DNA of 64,000 nt from Aphrocallistes beatrix. Lineage: Eukaryota; Porifera; Hexactinellida; Sceptrulophora; Aphrocallistidae. Of the stretch, positions 1 to 11,365 are shown piece by piece (the stretch's first letter is position 1; every line of letters begins with the position of its first letter). The notes below the pieces were generated by a model. The model ran no database searches. It saw only the letters and a list, made by a program, of their open reading frames with translations, and was not told where the DNA came from. The translations under genes and the position numbers were made by a program. The stretch is from positions 3,100,001 through 3,164,000 of the forward strand of contig OY725504.1 of assembly GCA_963281255.1 (NCBI GenBank), written 5' to 3'.

Positions 1-640
1 AAGTAGAGGTCGCAAGCCGTTTTTGAGTTTAGTTATCACAATTTCAAATATTCTACGAGTAGAATCTAGATTATTTCATTTCATTCCTTCCAGATTCCAA
101 GGTTGTATTTAATTCGTATTTCTCAGGTGATTACTGATTACTGTAGTACGTAAATTAAATGTTATTTCTTGGTCGGTTAACAAGTCATCATCCCTAGTTA
201 TTTTGAGAAACATGCTTTCCAGTATAGTTCAGGTAGACGCGGGCTATACGCTTGCTTGCTTTGGGTCGGGCCGAGAATTCAGGCCCGTTGCGACCCCTAG
301 AATTTATAGTTAGGAGAGTTGCATCTAGCCACCCCTGAAAATATTTTACCCCTCTCTGATTAAACTAGAAGTGTAACTATTAAATATTTTATAGATGAAC
401 TAAATTGCAACATTAATAATATAATAATAGCAATAAACACAAAGAATTGTAAACTAGGCTAATACAGATTGTAAGTTCTCTATACGACTAAATACTTACA
501 ATAATTTTACGAAAATAGATATTAGTACTAAAATAGGCGGTAGCATTTGAGAGTAGATGAAAATAATTTACACTATCAATAGCCAATAAACACAGATCTT
601 CACAAGAAAATAAATATGTGTGTGGATGTGAAGATTCGAA
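1..640. other. 3' flank of fascin, no gene seen
   Basis: AT-rich sequence beyond the fascin stop codon. I see no conserved ORF, RNA gene or clear repeat here. The 3' untranslated region and polyadenylation site of fascin (minus strand) should lie within it. Confidence 0.5.
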
Positions 641-3600
641 TCAGTACTCCCAGAGAGTTTTCATACTCACGACTCCTTTCTCTCCGGTGGCAGAGAAAAG
701 TCCGTTGCTCTCTCCCACGATGTACTTTCCGTTGTTGGCTACAATGCACATACGGGTGTGCGCACGGAGTTCAAAGAAAAAGTCCTAGAATTGATGGGGA
801 GAAATTAAATAATTGAAATTGGAGATTAGACATTGAGGCGTTTTCTATATATGTATACTTTTAAGATATGCTAAAATATGTTAAAAACTCAGGAGAAAAG
901 CTTCGACAGGCCGGTGTCTTCCACTACTTGGGATGATGACACAATAATCCATTGTTCTGTCATCATACAACAATGTGGAAGTACAAGGGTTGTCCCAAAA
1001 GTCTTAGACCGTTTAGAATTATCACTTTCATTATACGAGTCAAGTAGGCTTATAGTATATCAATTTGAAGCTTATTCAATTACGCTTCAGATTGACTACA
1101 GTAGAACTGTTCTAATTGCATAATTGAATTTCTATCTGAACTTGACCCAGCTTAAGTTTTCACTCTAATGGAACATTCTAGAGAAAGTATACGCAGTAAC
1201 ATTTGGTTTTTATTAAAACGCGGATATTCGCGCAGAGAGATCCTAGAAGAGATGCAGATCGTGTATGGGGATGAGTGCCCTAGCAGAAGCACTGTATACA
1301 GATGGGTTGAAAGGTTTGAGGATGGGTGGGATACCTTCGAGGACTCTGTCCGCACAGGACGTCCGAAAAGCTCCAGGCTCAAAGGTAACGTCGAACTAAT
1401 TGAGAGGATAATGGATGAAGACAGGCGTGTTACTATCAGGGAGTTAGAAGAGAGGGTAGGCATTCCAAAAACAACGATTCATAGAATTATTCGAGAAGAT
1501 TTGGAGATGAGTCGAGTTGTTGCGCGATGGGTGCCAAAACTCCTATCTGAAGAAAACAAACGAGAAAGGGTGAAATCTAGTCGCGAACTCCTTGCAGCCT
1601 GGAGGGGTGAGAAAAACTTCCTCGATCGCATTGTGACAGGGGATGAAACGTGGTTTCATTATTACGAACCGGAGACTAAATTTCAAAGCAGTCAATGGAA
1701 GCGGAAGCATGAACCAGTCCCTATCAAACCGAAGAGTGCGCCGTCCGCCGGTAAGCGGATGGCTACAGTATTCTGGGATATGCAGGGGATACTTTCCATT
1801 GACTGGCTCCCTGAGAAGACCACTATAAACAGTGATTATTATATCCAAGAACTTGAAGATTTGAGAGAGGCAATCAAGAGAAAGAGACGTGGGAAACTTA
1901 GCCGTGGAGTGTTACTCCAACATGATCATGCGAGACCGCATGTCAGCAAGCAAACGAAGGAGACCATTCATCGCTTGGGGTTTGAATGTGTTCCCCACCC
2001 ACCCTACAGTCCAGACCTAGCCCCGAGCGACTACTGGCTGTTTGGGGAGATGAAGAGACCGCTTCGTGGGAAGAGATTTACTGCATTTAAGGACCTGGAG
2101 CGTGAGATAAATCAGTGGGTAAAAGGGACCCCTCCCGATTTCTATGCCACGGGTATAGGTAAGCTACCGGAAAGATGGGAACGCTGCAGAAAGTTGAAGG
2201 GGGAATATATTGAATGTTTTGACCAATAATTTATTTGATTGTAATGTGTATACTAGTTTTATAATAATTCGGTCGAGGACTTTTGGGACAACCCTTGTAT
2301 TATACACACGCACATCTGTGAGCTTTTTCTGTGACAAATTTTACGTGTATAACATGTCATAAAAACACTGAATACAAGGCATACAAGGGGTATTCTAGCA
2401 ATTATTTCGAGTTAGTATAGTGCACTAACCTGAGGATGAGCTCCGTTGGTAGAGAACGTGTTGTCAGGCTGTAAGTTCCACCAACCAGCCTTCCCCTTCA
2501 TACGGTACACACCTTTGTTATCATGCACCTCGAACACGTCATAAGTAGACCTGTGTTGAACAGACATAGAAGGCCATTCGGCTACATAATAACGCGGGAA
2601 ATCGAAATGTTGACCCGATTAATTGGGTACTACAAGGTCTCGATATTTTGACCAGATTAAGGAGCTCCGTTTAAGTGATATCATTTAGTATTAGCTTCTA
2701 TGTTTGCCAACTTGAGTAATGGTAGAAGCGGGACGCGGCGTTGAATTTCGTGGCACGGGAGGCAATAGAAAAGTATGATTCATGTAAATGTAATCCATAA
2801 AAGCGGGAATAATCAAGAAATTTCAAGTAAAAACGGGACATTCGTGAAAATTAGCACAGTCGAGGAGTGAAAATTGCATGACGCCCCGCCAAAAACGGGA
2901 CGGTTGGCATGTATACAACTATTCCGGTCCTGCCAAAAGTGGTCCAATTAAGCGTCTACCTATGAGGATTGCACACCATTAAATACACAGTATCTGTACC
3001 TCGTGCACTCCAACTGAGGATGTTGAGCTTTCTCTCCCACAAATCCATTCTCACATCTCAGGATGAGTCTGGGTCTGTTGATGAATTCAAACACGAACTT
3101 CGCGTCTTCCACTGCCTCGGGACTGGTGGCACTCAGCTGCCCGTTCCTCTTCATCAGGACGTAGTGCCCGTTGTCCGCTTTCATGCAAATCTAGAAGAGG
3201 AACATTTTTAAAAATTATTCTGGTAATAAGTTTTTTTAAAATAATTTGTATTGTGACTCCTATCTTGGGTGCAAAATAATAGAATTTATTCCCTAAAATA
3301 ATGACATCTCCGTTTTCTTGCCAAAAGAACACAATTTAGCTGCCAAAATTATGGTACATCCATTTTTAAACAGACAGTCATTTATTCGAGGAATCATTTA
3401 TCCGTGAATTAGAAGTTTTGAATATGGATGCTGTATGTTTATCATTATTTAATTGGATCAAAGAGAATGAGAAGGGAAGCTATCGTTGAAGCATTTTGTA
3501 AAATCTCTAACTCAAAAGTACAGTTTTTTCATAAGATTGAGACCTTGGTAACTCACCTTAACCGTGGTGTTAACTAACCACCGAAAAAATAAGAATTGTG

Positions 3601-6600
3601 GTGTAACTTTTACATCAAGATCGCCCAAAAAACATGCAGCGGTAGCATATTATCTGATTTTTCAGCGTTTAATTTGTAAAAAAAGAGTAACAAACCTGAG
3701 CTCCATGCCATTCAATAGCGAAATGAGCCTTCGGTTCAGAGAAGTTGGCTGAATCGCAGACAATGTTACAGGAGCCAGCACCCAGCTGCCAGTACTTCTT
3801 GTTCTTGCCTCGAATTGCCCACTTCACATTCCCTGACATGTCAGTGCGGTCGATAGCCTCCAGCTGCCAAATCTCATCGTCTTGTGTCCCGTCCTGACCG
3901 AATCAAGAAAATTTCAAAATATTTTAAAGTTAATTTTGGAGTCATATAACTGCCGTCTAGATTTCAGAGATGAATTTTGTTGAATTGGAAGGAAGGTTAA
4001 ATCGTGTTTTGCATTTTATATATTAAGGTTATTCCTGCTTAAACGGAAATACAAAAAATGTTTGATCTGATTTTCTCGACATATTGTAGCAGTACACCCG
4101 TACCATCATGTAATCTATCAATACGCAATGTTGTTACATAGATTCGTATATCATAGAATTATTAAAAATCAACTACTTTCTATATTCAAAATATTCGTAT
4201 TAAGAATTCTGGCATCCTCCGTATAATTTTCAATGGGAGAAGTTTTCGGGAATTGAATAATCACCATACTCAACATAAAAGCTAACGTTGAAAATTTGGG
4301 ACAAAATGCGAGCGCCAAAAATGGGGCATGCCTAATTTCCGGGACGGGACGGAACCATCAGGTACCTAATTTCCGGGACGAGACGAGTCAAGATGCCTAA
4401 TCTCCGGGACGGGACAGAAAAGGTACCTAATTTCCAGGACGGGACGGGTTAAGATACCTAATTCCCGGGACGGGATCCCGCCCCGTCCCGGAAATTAGGC
4501 ATGCCCCCAAAAATGTGTCCATGTCAAGTGTAAGAAAATGTTGTTGTTCTTTACTATTATTGTAGAATAAATATTTATCTGTTTACAGAGCTTTTCAAAG
4601 TGTATTCCAAAGTATGTAATTTCAAGGCATTAGTAAATGTGTGAAAACGATCTGGGGGAAATCTTCTGTAATGCAATACAAGTGCAAATCATTCATACAA
4701 TTTCAATACCTTTCACGAGCAAACTCAGAAAGAAGAAGAATCAACATGTACTGTAAAATCATGTGAAATTCATCCTCAGAGGCCGTATATACTTCACAGA
4801 AGAAATATAATGACAATACATTCCATGTTACAATAATTAACACTTGGCAATGAAACTTCATTGGGAAATAGAAATTCAGAGTAGGGTATAAAGTTCTGTT
4901 TTGAATAAGTGCTGAATCATGCATATGCTGGGGAAAATTAGAGTAGATTTTGCTTGTTTCATTCAAATAATGAGAATGTTGAGAAGAATTAAAACAATTA
5001 CCACGAGCGTTATTGAACTTCACAAGCACAGCTAACATCATTATAATGACGAGGAGTTTTAAGAAATCAGAAATCAAGGGCAAATCCAGTGGAACTTAAC
5101 GTGTCTTAGTATAATGCAACAAATATGAGCGATAATGAGAAGCAAGTAAATAAAAATAAAAATAAAAACCTGTTTCGCCTGCACTTCAATCGTATTGCCG
5201 CGAATAGAGCAATAGAGCCCAGTGGAGGCCATCAGCTTGCACTGAGGATGCGAATCTTCCAGCATGAACAACTCATCCTTGGAAACCTGAGCATTTCGAC
5301 ACTGCATTGTAGCCGTGATGCCGACAGCTGTGAGGAAGAGTTGGTCTTTATCCTTGAATGCAACCTGTCCTTCTCTGAAGACCAGCACGTAGAGACAATC
5401 GTCAGCTAGGAGTAGAGAGTAGTGACGGACTGGCTCATAAATCGTCCCGAGAAAATGCCCCCCCCCACAGCCTACTCATACTAGCCCATTTCCTGCTCCC
5501 ACCGGGCCTACCGAAATAAATGAGAGAGTAAACTTACTTAGCTCCTCGGATAGAGTTCCATCCTTCACGAGGTAGAGTCCGTTGAATGTACGGATAGCGT
5601 ACTTCCCATTGTGGAACTCAAGGATAATCATAGCGTCTGAACCCCACGGGATGTCCTCGCTCACCTAGAATCAGGAATGGGCATTATTAGACTGTGAACG
5701 GAAGTAGAGTGCAAGATAGAGTCATTGTTTTGAATGGAAACTTAGTCAAGGGCATATATAGTCTTGAACCTGAAACGAATTGGTACAGAACAAGGGAAAG
5801 TAGGGATGAATTACAGGAATTAATTTATGCTAGAATTTGCTATTTCCATTTTAAATCCTGAGGTATCAAAGGTGAAATATTTAGGGACAAACCTTGATGG
5901 ATTTTCCATTTGCGTCCTCGACGTAATGAGCATAAGTCCGTCTGTTCACGTTACGAAGGTTGATCTGGGGGTGGAAGGCTAGGTGGATGGTCCAGAGAGC
6001 TTCCGGCTTGATCTCCTGCATGTAGCAGTCCATCTTGTCGTCTGTCCCGTTCAGGAAGCGGCAGTGCACACTCTTGATGGCTACGCGGCCGTCGTCTGGA
6101 AATGTGGTACAAAGATCGATCATTAGATTTATAGGTGGGTTTTCGCATTTTTTTGCATCATACATAACAACTAGAGCCATGATAAAAGCGGGGCGTGCGT
6201 TGAATTTCGCGGGACATGGCGGGTAGCTACACATGGATCCAAAAATGTGGGACATAATGGGGAAATTTCATGTAAAAACGGGACAGTCTAGAAAATTAGC
6301 TAAATAGAAGAGTGGAAAAAGCGGGACATCCCGCTGAAACGGGACAGTTGGCAACTTGGCATGTATGCAGCTATAGGTAAATATGAAGTAAAGCTCGGAA
6401 TAAACTGTCATAAACAAAACGTAAATTTGTAAATAATATGAAAATTTGAAACGAGTCTCTAACCTTGGGTGATGACATCGAAGGTGTTGTTGGTGTCCAC
6501 CTCATCAGCATCACCACTTATCTTCCCGTCCTTATCCGCTCCCAGGTACTTGTTGAGGTAGCTCTTGAAGGCAACTTTCCCGTTATCTTGAGGCTCAAGT

Positions 6601-6758
6601 GTCCACACCTGTTTCTTCCTCAAACTGCCGCCGCCTACGCTCACTCGGGATTGAAATTGTTCGCAGGTGAGATATTTCGATTGGTGGTTGATCAGGCCGA
6701 ATTGCCATTTCAAAGTCTCATTGAATCCCTCAAGATGACCTGGCTTGCCCTGTGCCAT
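641..6758 (-). CDS. FSCN: Fascin (actin-bundling protein), eight exons
   Basis: Fascin cross-links parallel actin filaments in filopodia, microvilli and similar protrusions. The gene reads on the minus strand in eight exons: 6758-6464, 6095-5893, 5664-5538, 5405-5170, 3893-3696, 3190-3000, 2550-2430 and 784-641. All introns are GT-AG with compatible phases, and the exons sum to 1,515 nt (504 residues plus TGA), close to vertebrate fascin (493). The product aligns end to end with fascin: the N-terminus carries QFGLINHQSKYLT, SLRKKQVWTLE (Ser45 matches the regulatory PKC site Ser39 of human fascin-1) and YLGADKDG. Later landmarks are DDGR, PWG, KDELF, INRP and a C-terminal LWEY. These cover all four beta-trefoil folds. 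The start at 6758 is the first Met before the conserved region. The last intron (785-2429) holds an antisense mariner, and two introns hold GTTGGCATGTAT-family elements. Splice sites are my reading and are not supported by transcripts. Confidence 0.95.
984..2297 (+). mobile_element. Full-length mariner transposon
   Basis: The element is 1,314 bp long and bounded by inverted repeats. The left end starts CAAGGGTTGTCCCAAAAGTC at 984, and the right end gives the same 20 bases on the complementary strand, ending at 2297. TA dinucleotides at 982-983 and 2298-2299 are the target duplication expected for Tc1/mariner. It encodes one uninterrupted transposase (1168-2229). It sits in the last fascin intron, opposite to fascin transcription. 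Perfect ends plus an open transposase suggest recent insertion. Confidence 0.95.
1168..2229 (+). CDS. Mariner transposase, DD34D, intact
   Basis: This 353-residue transposase would excise and reinsert its own element at TA sites. The N-terminal ~115 residues form two helix-turn-helix regions that bind the inverted repeats; GRP at 64-66 is the AT-hook-like linker. The mariner signature WVPKLLSEENK follows at 121-131. The catalytic triad is Asp159 (TGDE), Asp253 (QHDHARPH) and Asp288 (YSPDLAPSDYW). The last two are separated by 34 residues, which defines a mariner (DD34D). Length matches active mariners (about 345-355). No stop or frameshift is present, so the protein may be functional. Its codon use and orientation are unrelated to the host gene. 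Confidence 0.95.
   Translation: MEHSRESIRSNIWFLLKRGYSRREILEEMQIVYGDECPSRSTVYRWVERFEDGWDTFEDSVRTGRPKSSRLKGNVELIERIMDEDRRVTIRELEERVGIPKTTIHRIIREDLEMSRVVARWVPKLLSEENKRERVKSSRELLAAWRGEKNFLDRIVTGDETWFHYYEPETKFQSSQWKRKHEPVPIKPKSAPSAGKRMATVFWDMQGILSIDWLPEKTTINSDYYIQELEDLREAIKRKRRGKLSRGVLLQHDHARPHVSKQTKETIHRLGFECVPHPPYSPDLAPSDYWLFGEMKRPLRGKRFTAFKDLEREINQWVKGTPPDFYATGIGKLPERWERCRKLKGEYIECFDQ
2616..2960. mobile_element. Decayed Tigger-like MITE with nested insertion
   Basis: Sequence on both sides of the 2698-2915 element (TTAGCTTCTATGT before it, ACTATTCCGGTCCTGCC after it) matches the uninterrupted miniature element at 36295-36449. A Tigger/pogo-like MITE was therefore split by a later insertion. 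Its outer ends are degraded, so the boundaries are approximate. Confidence 0.45.
2698..2915. mobile_element. GTTGGCATGTAT-family miniature element, copy 1
   Basis: Non-coding element of about 215 bp with ends related by inversion (TTGCCAAC ... GTTGGCATGTAT) and internal runs of CGGGAC/GTCCCG, AAATTTC and CGTTGAATTTC. The same order of motifs recurs at 6159, 7457, 21025 and 62355. This copy lies in a fascin intron and interrupts an older MITE. Confidence 0.7.
4323..4506. mobile_element. GGGCATGCC-family modular MITE with 8-bp TSD
   Basis: A 184-bp element that begins GGGGCATGCCTAATTTCC and ends with the inverted form GGAAATTAGGCATGCCC. It is flanked by a perfect 8-bp duplication CCAAAAAT (4315-4322 and 4507-4514), the size made by hAT transposases. 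The interior repeats the module CTAATTTCCGGGACGGGACGG several times. It sits in a fascin intron. Confidence 0.85.
6159..6367. mobile_element. GTTGGCATGTAT-family miniature element, copy 2
   Basis: It starts CATACATAACAACT and ends CTTGGCATGTATG, with internal AAAGCGGG, GTTGAATTTCGCGGGACATGGCGG and AAAACGGGACAG motifs in family order. It lies in the first fascin intron. Confidence 0.7.
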
Positions 6759-7909
6759 TGCGCACGCTAGTATATCAGTGAGAAAAAATAAAAAATTGAG
6801 AGGGAACTAAAGCAATCTGACGAAGGACGTAATTCCAAGCCTAATTCGATTTCAATATTTATACACTTCAACCTGGGAGGTAAGGACAATAGGCTTACAC
6901 AGATCTGCTTTCACATTGGCTTCTTGATGGAATGTACGAAGATGATACAGTTCAATGGTCACAGTAACACTATCTTCTGTATGGAAATCACATTCACGGA
7001 ACTGTGAGTACGTAGTATGATGAAAAAGGTTGTATAAAAAGGCATTGAAAGTAATGCTGAATTCATTGGGATATTTCGCTCTGGCGTTGACAAATTTCTG
7101 GCCGAATAATTGGCACAGTACAACCTTTAATTTAGTGATTCTTGTTGATACTTGTTGTTAGCCAACAAATTCGACGAGTATAATCGCCAATATTTAAATT
7201 GAGAGGAGAGCAATTTCAGAAAATTGAATTATTATAACAGATATCCAAATATTGATGTTACAAACTGTTAGCATAAGATATATTTGGTCGATCGATCTCA
7301 CCAGTGTCTTCAATGCGTTTACGTAATTACAATTATACACCGAATTATCAGCCTCGTTGATGTCATCAAATAATGGGATAATAATAATAATAGTGAAATG
7401 CCGCCCGGCCGCATCCCCACCCAGGGTCCTTTTGGCATATGTTTTTTATTAACAGGCATACATGCCAACTGTCCCGTTTTGGTAGGGGGTCCCGCTTTTT
7501 TCACTTTTCTATTGAGGTAATTTTCATGAGTGTCCCGTATTTACATTAAATTTCCTCATTTTGTCCCGATTTTTTAAAATTCTATGTATAATTCTTTTCT
7601 ATTGCGTCCCGCCATGTCTCACAAAATTCAACGCTGCGTCCCGCTTTTATCATAGCTCAAGTTGGCATGTATGGACAGTGACCTTAAGATTAGCTCATAC
7701 GTCAGTATAGAAAGTGGAAAAACGAATGTGTAAATTTGATTTCAACACGGTACAGGTACATACTAATAAGAAAGTTTATACAAAATACTTGTAGAGGAGC
7801 ATACTTGCTATGGATCTACTATTACACCATAAAGCAATCTCAAGTTCTACAAAAAAACTATACGAAACAAAGTTCAATAAAGTATGGCATGAAATTCATT
7901 AGAGGGAAG
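6759..7909. other. Spacer between fascin and the NHL array
   Basis: This spacer holds the fascin 5' flank and promoter region (minus strand, start at 6758) and the 3' flank of the first NHL gene. One miniature element lies at 7457-7673. I see no additional gene. Confidence 0.5.
7457..7673. mobile_element. GTTGGCATGTAT-family miniature element, copy 3
   Basis: The clearest copy: CATACATGCCAACTGTCCCG at the left and AGTTGGCATGTATG at the right, 14-bp near-perfect inverted ends, 217 bp in total. Its interior carries GTCCCGC boxes about every 50-60 bp. It has no coding capacity. Confidence 0.75.
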
Positions 7910-9112
7910 TTAGAATATCTGTAGCCCATCGTCCATATCCTCCGATGCTAAAATGAGATTACCACTTCTTGTCGTAGTTAGTCCATAGGGGGAGAAGGAC
8001 TGATTTCCTACAGTGTGCAGTAGCTCTCCTTCTTCACTGTAAACCTGCACTGATTTATTGCCATAATTGCTGACTACAATGTTATTCGCTCTGTCTAGGC
8101 AGAAGAACCAAGTCCTTAATAGGGGATCAATTGGTACGATTGAGTTAAGATATTTGCCCTGCAAACTCAATAAATGAACACGGAAGGAAGAATTTAGGGA
8201 GAGAATTAGCATGTTTGTATGAGTAAATTGAACAGCTTGAGGAAAAGGAACCTTTTTATGTTCAATAAATCGTTTAAAACTGAAATTAAGATCGAGAACA
8301 GAAATTCTGCTATTCTGAAGCTCGGCTACATAGAGATCGCCATCTGGTCCTATAGCCAGTGACCGAGGACTATTGAATTCACCTTTCCCTGAACCCTGAC
8401 TCCCTACTTTCCTTATTAACTTACGAGTACTTAGCTTAAAATGAAAAATAGCACATTTCCTAATGTCTGTCACATAGATACTATTTTTATATAACAGTAT
8501 ACCCCATGGTCTGTCCAATTCATCATCTCCGAACTCACCGATGAACTCGCCAGTCATTAACACCATTTTAATACGTGAATTCAACGTATCACACACATAA
8601 ATTAACTGAGTTTCCTCATTAAATGCGATACCTTTGGGAGAATCGAATTCATCCTTCCCTTTCCCTCTCTTTTCTACAGCTACAACAGGGGTAATCATTT
8701 CCGAGTAATTCGGTAACTTATAATCTAATCTAACTAACTCACCCAATGTAATGAGTTTATTCTCCAATTCTCGACTCTCACATTCAAATTGAATGAAAAA
8801 GTTAGCAGTAGAGATTCGTAATTTGCGCAATTTCGGTTCAAATTTATCTAAGATCACCTGCTGTGCCTTCTTCAAGTCATTATCTTTGATTCTCTCAATG
8901 TGCTCTTTAGTAGATTTCAACTCTTGTTCTGTCTTGTCTCTGTTAGAAAGGAGAGTGTCGTATTCTTCACGGAATTCAGATAATTGTGTGAGGAGTGTTC
9001 GTTTACGTTCTCTCACAACATTCACAATTCGCTCGTATCTGTTTTCAATGTCAACAGCTATTGCATCAAATGGATGAGGTGGTGGTGCATTCTCAGGGAG
9101 TAGAGTGGCCAT
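7910..9112 (-). CDS. Coiled-coil/NHL-propeller protein, array copy 1 (intact)
   Basis: An intronless gene of 400 residues. Residues ~20-135 are charged heptad-like helix (VVRERKRTLLTQLSEFREEY, then repeated E/K/L) predicted to form a coiled coil. Residues ~150-400 form about six NHL blades with the signatures F.SP.GIAF, IYVCD, R.WGILLYK, IYVTDI, SPRSLAIGPDGDLYVAE and YGLTTTRSGNLI. This is the coiled-coil plus NHL half of a TRIM-NHL protein; no RING or B-box is present and none is visible upstream. Cytosolic scaffolding or ligand/RNA binding is possible by family, but the ligand is unknown. It is the array copy nearest fascin, with a propeller clearly diverged from its neighbours. A TATA-like TTTATAAG lies about 45-50 nt upstream of the ATG. 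Confidence 0.85.
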   Translation of the reverse strand: MATLLPENAPPPHPFDAIAVDIENRYERIVNVVRERKRTLLTQLSEFREEYDTLLSNRDKTEQELKSTKEHIERIKDNDLKKAQQVILDKFEPKLRKLRISTANFFIQFECESRELENKLITLGELVRLDYKLPNYSEMITPVVAVEKRGKGKDEFDSPKGIAFNEETQLIYVCDTLNSRIKMVLMTGEFIGEFGDDELDRPWGILLYKNSIYVTDIRKCAIFHFKLSTRKLIRKVGSQGSGKGEFNSPRSLAIGPDGDLYVAELQNSRISVLDLNFSFKRFIEHKKVPFPQAVQFTHTNMLILSLNSSFRVHLLSLQGKYLNSIVPIDPLLRTWFFCLDRANNIVVSNYGNKSVQVYSEEGELLHTVGNQSFSPYGLTTTRSGNLILASEDMDDGLQIF

Positions 9113-9754
9113 TCTATTCTGTTATATCGAGTTCGAATATTTTTAGACCAAAACATCTTATAAATACAAGCAACTGTAAGCTTACACCTTGTGTATCGAA
9201 TTTTAATTATATAACGTAGTTACATTTTCTCTAAACAGATAGTGTTACAATAACATCTAAGCATACATATCAGTTGACAGACACCAGTCTAGCTCCAGAA
9301 GAACACGAACTACTAAGAGATGTGAGTATGGCACATTTCATTTTAATCGTACTCTTAATCTATTAAGCAAATTCAGTCTTGAAAATGTTAATTCAACTCC
9401 TCCTCACCCAACTTAATTCTACGAGCTGTGAAGCAAAATATGCGAAAATACTTGCAATTAAACATACGTATATATTTTGATTAGCGTTTTAGAGATGCAA
9501 TTTCTGATTGTAAACCTTTTCACCTATAACTACTACGTACATAGTTATTTTACATATGAAGACTTTGCATAGACGTAGTACAGTCTTACACTTGTATACG
9601 TATGTCTAGCTAAATTATAATAAACTGAAAGCCTATGTTCCCCCATGAGCGCTGTCTCAGATCTAATAGTTTATGTTGGTCAATAATACTATAATCACAA
9701 TCACAGCACACAGATATCTATTTGTTTACTAAACAAAAATAAAATAATGAGTAG
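9113..9754. other. Spacer between array copies 1 and 2
   Basis: Contains the promoter side of copy 1 and the 3' flank of copy 2. The latter includes the AT-rich, TCACAATCACAGCACAC-like 3' block shared by the array. No gene or distinct repeat is seen. Confidence 0.45.
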
Positions 9755-10948
9755 TTAGAATATCTGGAGTCCTTGGTTAATATGACTTGATACTACGATG
9801 AGTCTACCACTTCTTGTCGTAGTTAGTCCATATGGCCAGCCTAACTGACCTTCTCCTATTGTGTGAAGTAGCTTTCCTTCTTCATTGTAAACTTGTACTA
9901 AACGCTTGGTACTAAAGCTAACTAGAATGTAATTCGCTCTGTCGAGGCAGAAAAACCGAGTCCATGAAGATTGTTCAATGGAAATAATAGATTTAAGATA
10001 TTTTCCTTGTAGATTTAATAAATGGACACGATGGAGAGAATCAAAAGATAGAATTAACAAATTGCTTTCAGTGAATTGAACATCTTGAAGAGATAAAATC
10101 GTTTTATGCTGAATGAATCGTTTGAAATTAAGACTAACATCAAGAACTGATATTCTGTTATTATTATCATCTGCTACATACAGATCACCGTCTGGTCCTA
10201 TAGCTAGTGACATAGGGACATTAAATTCACCTTTCACTGAACCCTTCTTGCCTACTTTTCTTATTAACTGACGAGTATTTATTTGAAATTGAAAAATAGC
10301 ACACTGAGATATGTCTGTTACATAAATACTGTCTTTATGTAGCAATATACCCCATGGCTTGACCAACTAATTACTTCCAAATTCGCTGATGAACTCTCCA
10401 GTCATTGACACTATTTTAATACGTGAATCGCCCATATCACACACATAAATCAATTCAGTTACTTCATCAAATGCAATACCTCTTAGTCTATTAAATCCAT
10501 CCTTCTTCCCTACAGCTACAACAGGGGCAACCATTTCAGAGTAATTCGGTAACTTACAAACCAATTTGATTAACTCACCCAAAGTACTGAGTTTATTCTC
10601 TAATTCTCTACTTTCACATTCAAATTGGATACAATAGTCAGCAGTAGAGATTCGTAATTTTCTTATTTTCTCTTCAATTTTGCTTAAGAACTCCTGCTGC
10701 ATTGTCTTCAAGTCATTCTCTTTGATTGTCTCAATGTACTCTTTAGTAGATTTCAACTCTTGTTCTGTCTTGTCTCTGTTAGAAAGGAGAGTGTCGTATT
10801 CTTCACGGAATTCAGATAATTGTGTGAGGAGTGTTCGTTTACGTTCTCTCACAACATTCACAATTCGCTCGTATCTGTTTTCAATGTCAACAGCTATTGC
10901 ATTCAATGGATGAGCTGGTGGTACATTATCAGGGAGTAGAGTGGCCAT
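9755..10948 (-). pseudogene. NHL array copy 2, one nonsense codon
   Basis: The frame runs for 398 codons, with the same coiled-coil start (MATLLPDNVPPAHP) and the same end (GLQIF) as intact copies. A single TAG at 10367-10369 replaces the GAG found in the ELVKPWGILLHK context of its paralogs (codon 194). There is no frameshift before or after it. The stop falls between the first and second blades, so the encoded product would be a coiled coil with about one blade. It could be a young pseudogene, a segregating null allele or a sequencing error. The downstream half (9755-10366) stays fully open, which argues for recent loss. Confidence 0.85.
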
Positions 10949-11365
10949 TCTATTCTACTATATAAAGTTAGAATCTTTTAAGACTGATACAATGTATAAC
11001 TACAGCTATGATGAGCATAATATAGGAATTTAATCCTCTAGTTAAGTATTCTACAAGTACATTACGAGTACGTATACTTCACAGTAGATCGTGTGGTCCT
11101 ACATATCTCAAGTACCATATAAAAGTAGCTTTGAAGTGCAGTGTGTAGTGAAAATTGAAATTTTATCAATGTACTATTCAAAAGGACAAAATATGTTGGG
11201 CAATAATCAGAAAATACGGAACTGGTACATACATGAACGGACACAGATCTAGAGTGTCTGTACAAATATTATAATTGTTATCACACAACAAAAATCTATC
11301 AAATGATTAACAATAAAGTACGCTGTCAACAATGTACATATGACATTGTAATTTTCAGAAGGAAA
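10949..11365. other. Spacer between array copies 2 and 3
   Basis: Duplicated array flank. It contains the AAGGACAAAATATGTTGGGCAATAATCA block that recurs upstream of other copies (near 15060, 28850 and 33620) and the 3' flank of copy 3. No gene is seen. Confidence 0.45.

Noticed and set aside
8793-9077. Plus-strand ORFs opposite the coiled-coil start of every NHL copy (e.g. 8793-9077, 12297-12530, 22394-22663, 35836-36105)
   Set aside because: They recur only because the sense strand is nearly identical there. No independent start context, domain or codon bias supports them.
10367-10369. Recoding or a variant genetic code to explain in-frame TAG/TAA codons
   Set aside because: TAG ends ACSL and the methyltransferase, TAA ends ADRM1 and intact NHL genes, and TGA ends fascin and the FAF2-like gene, so all three are normal stops here.
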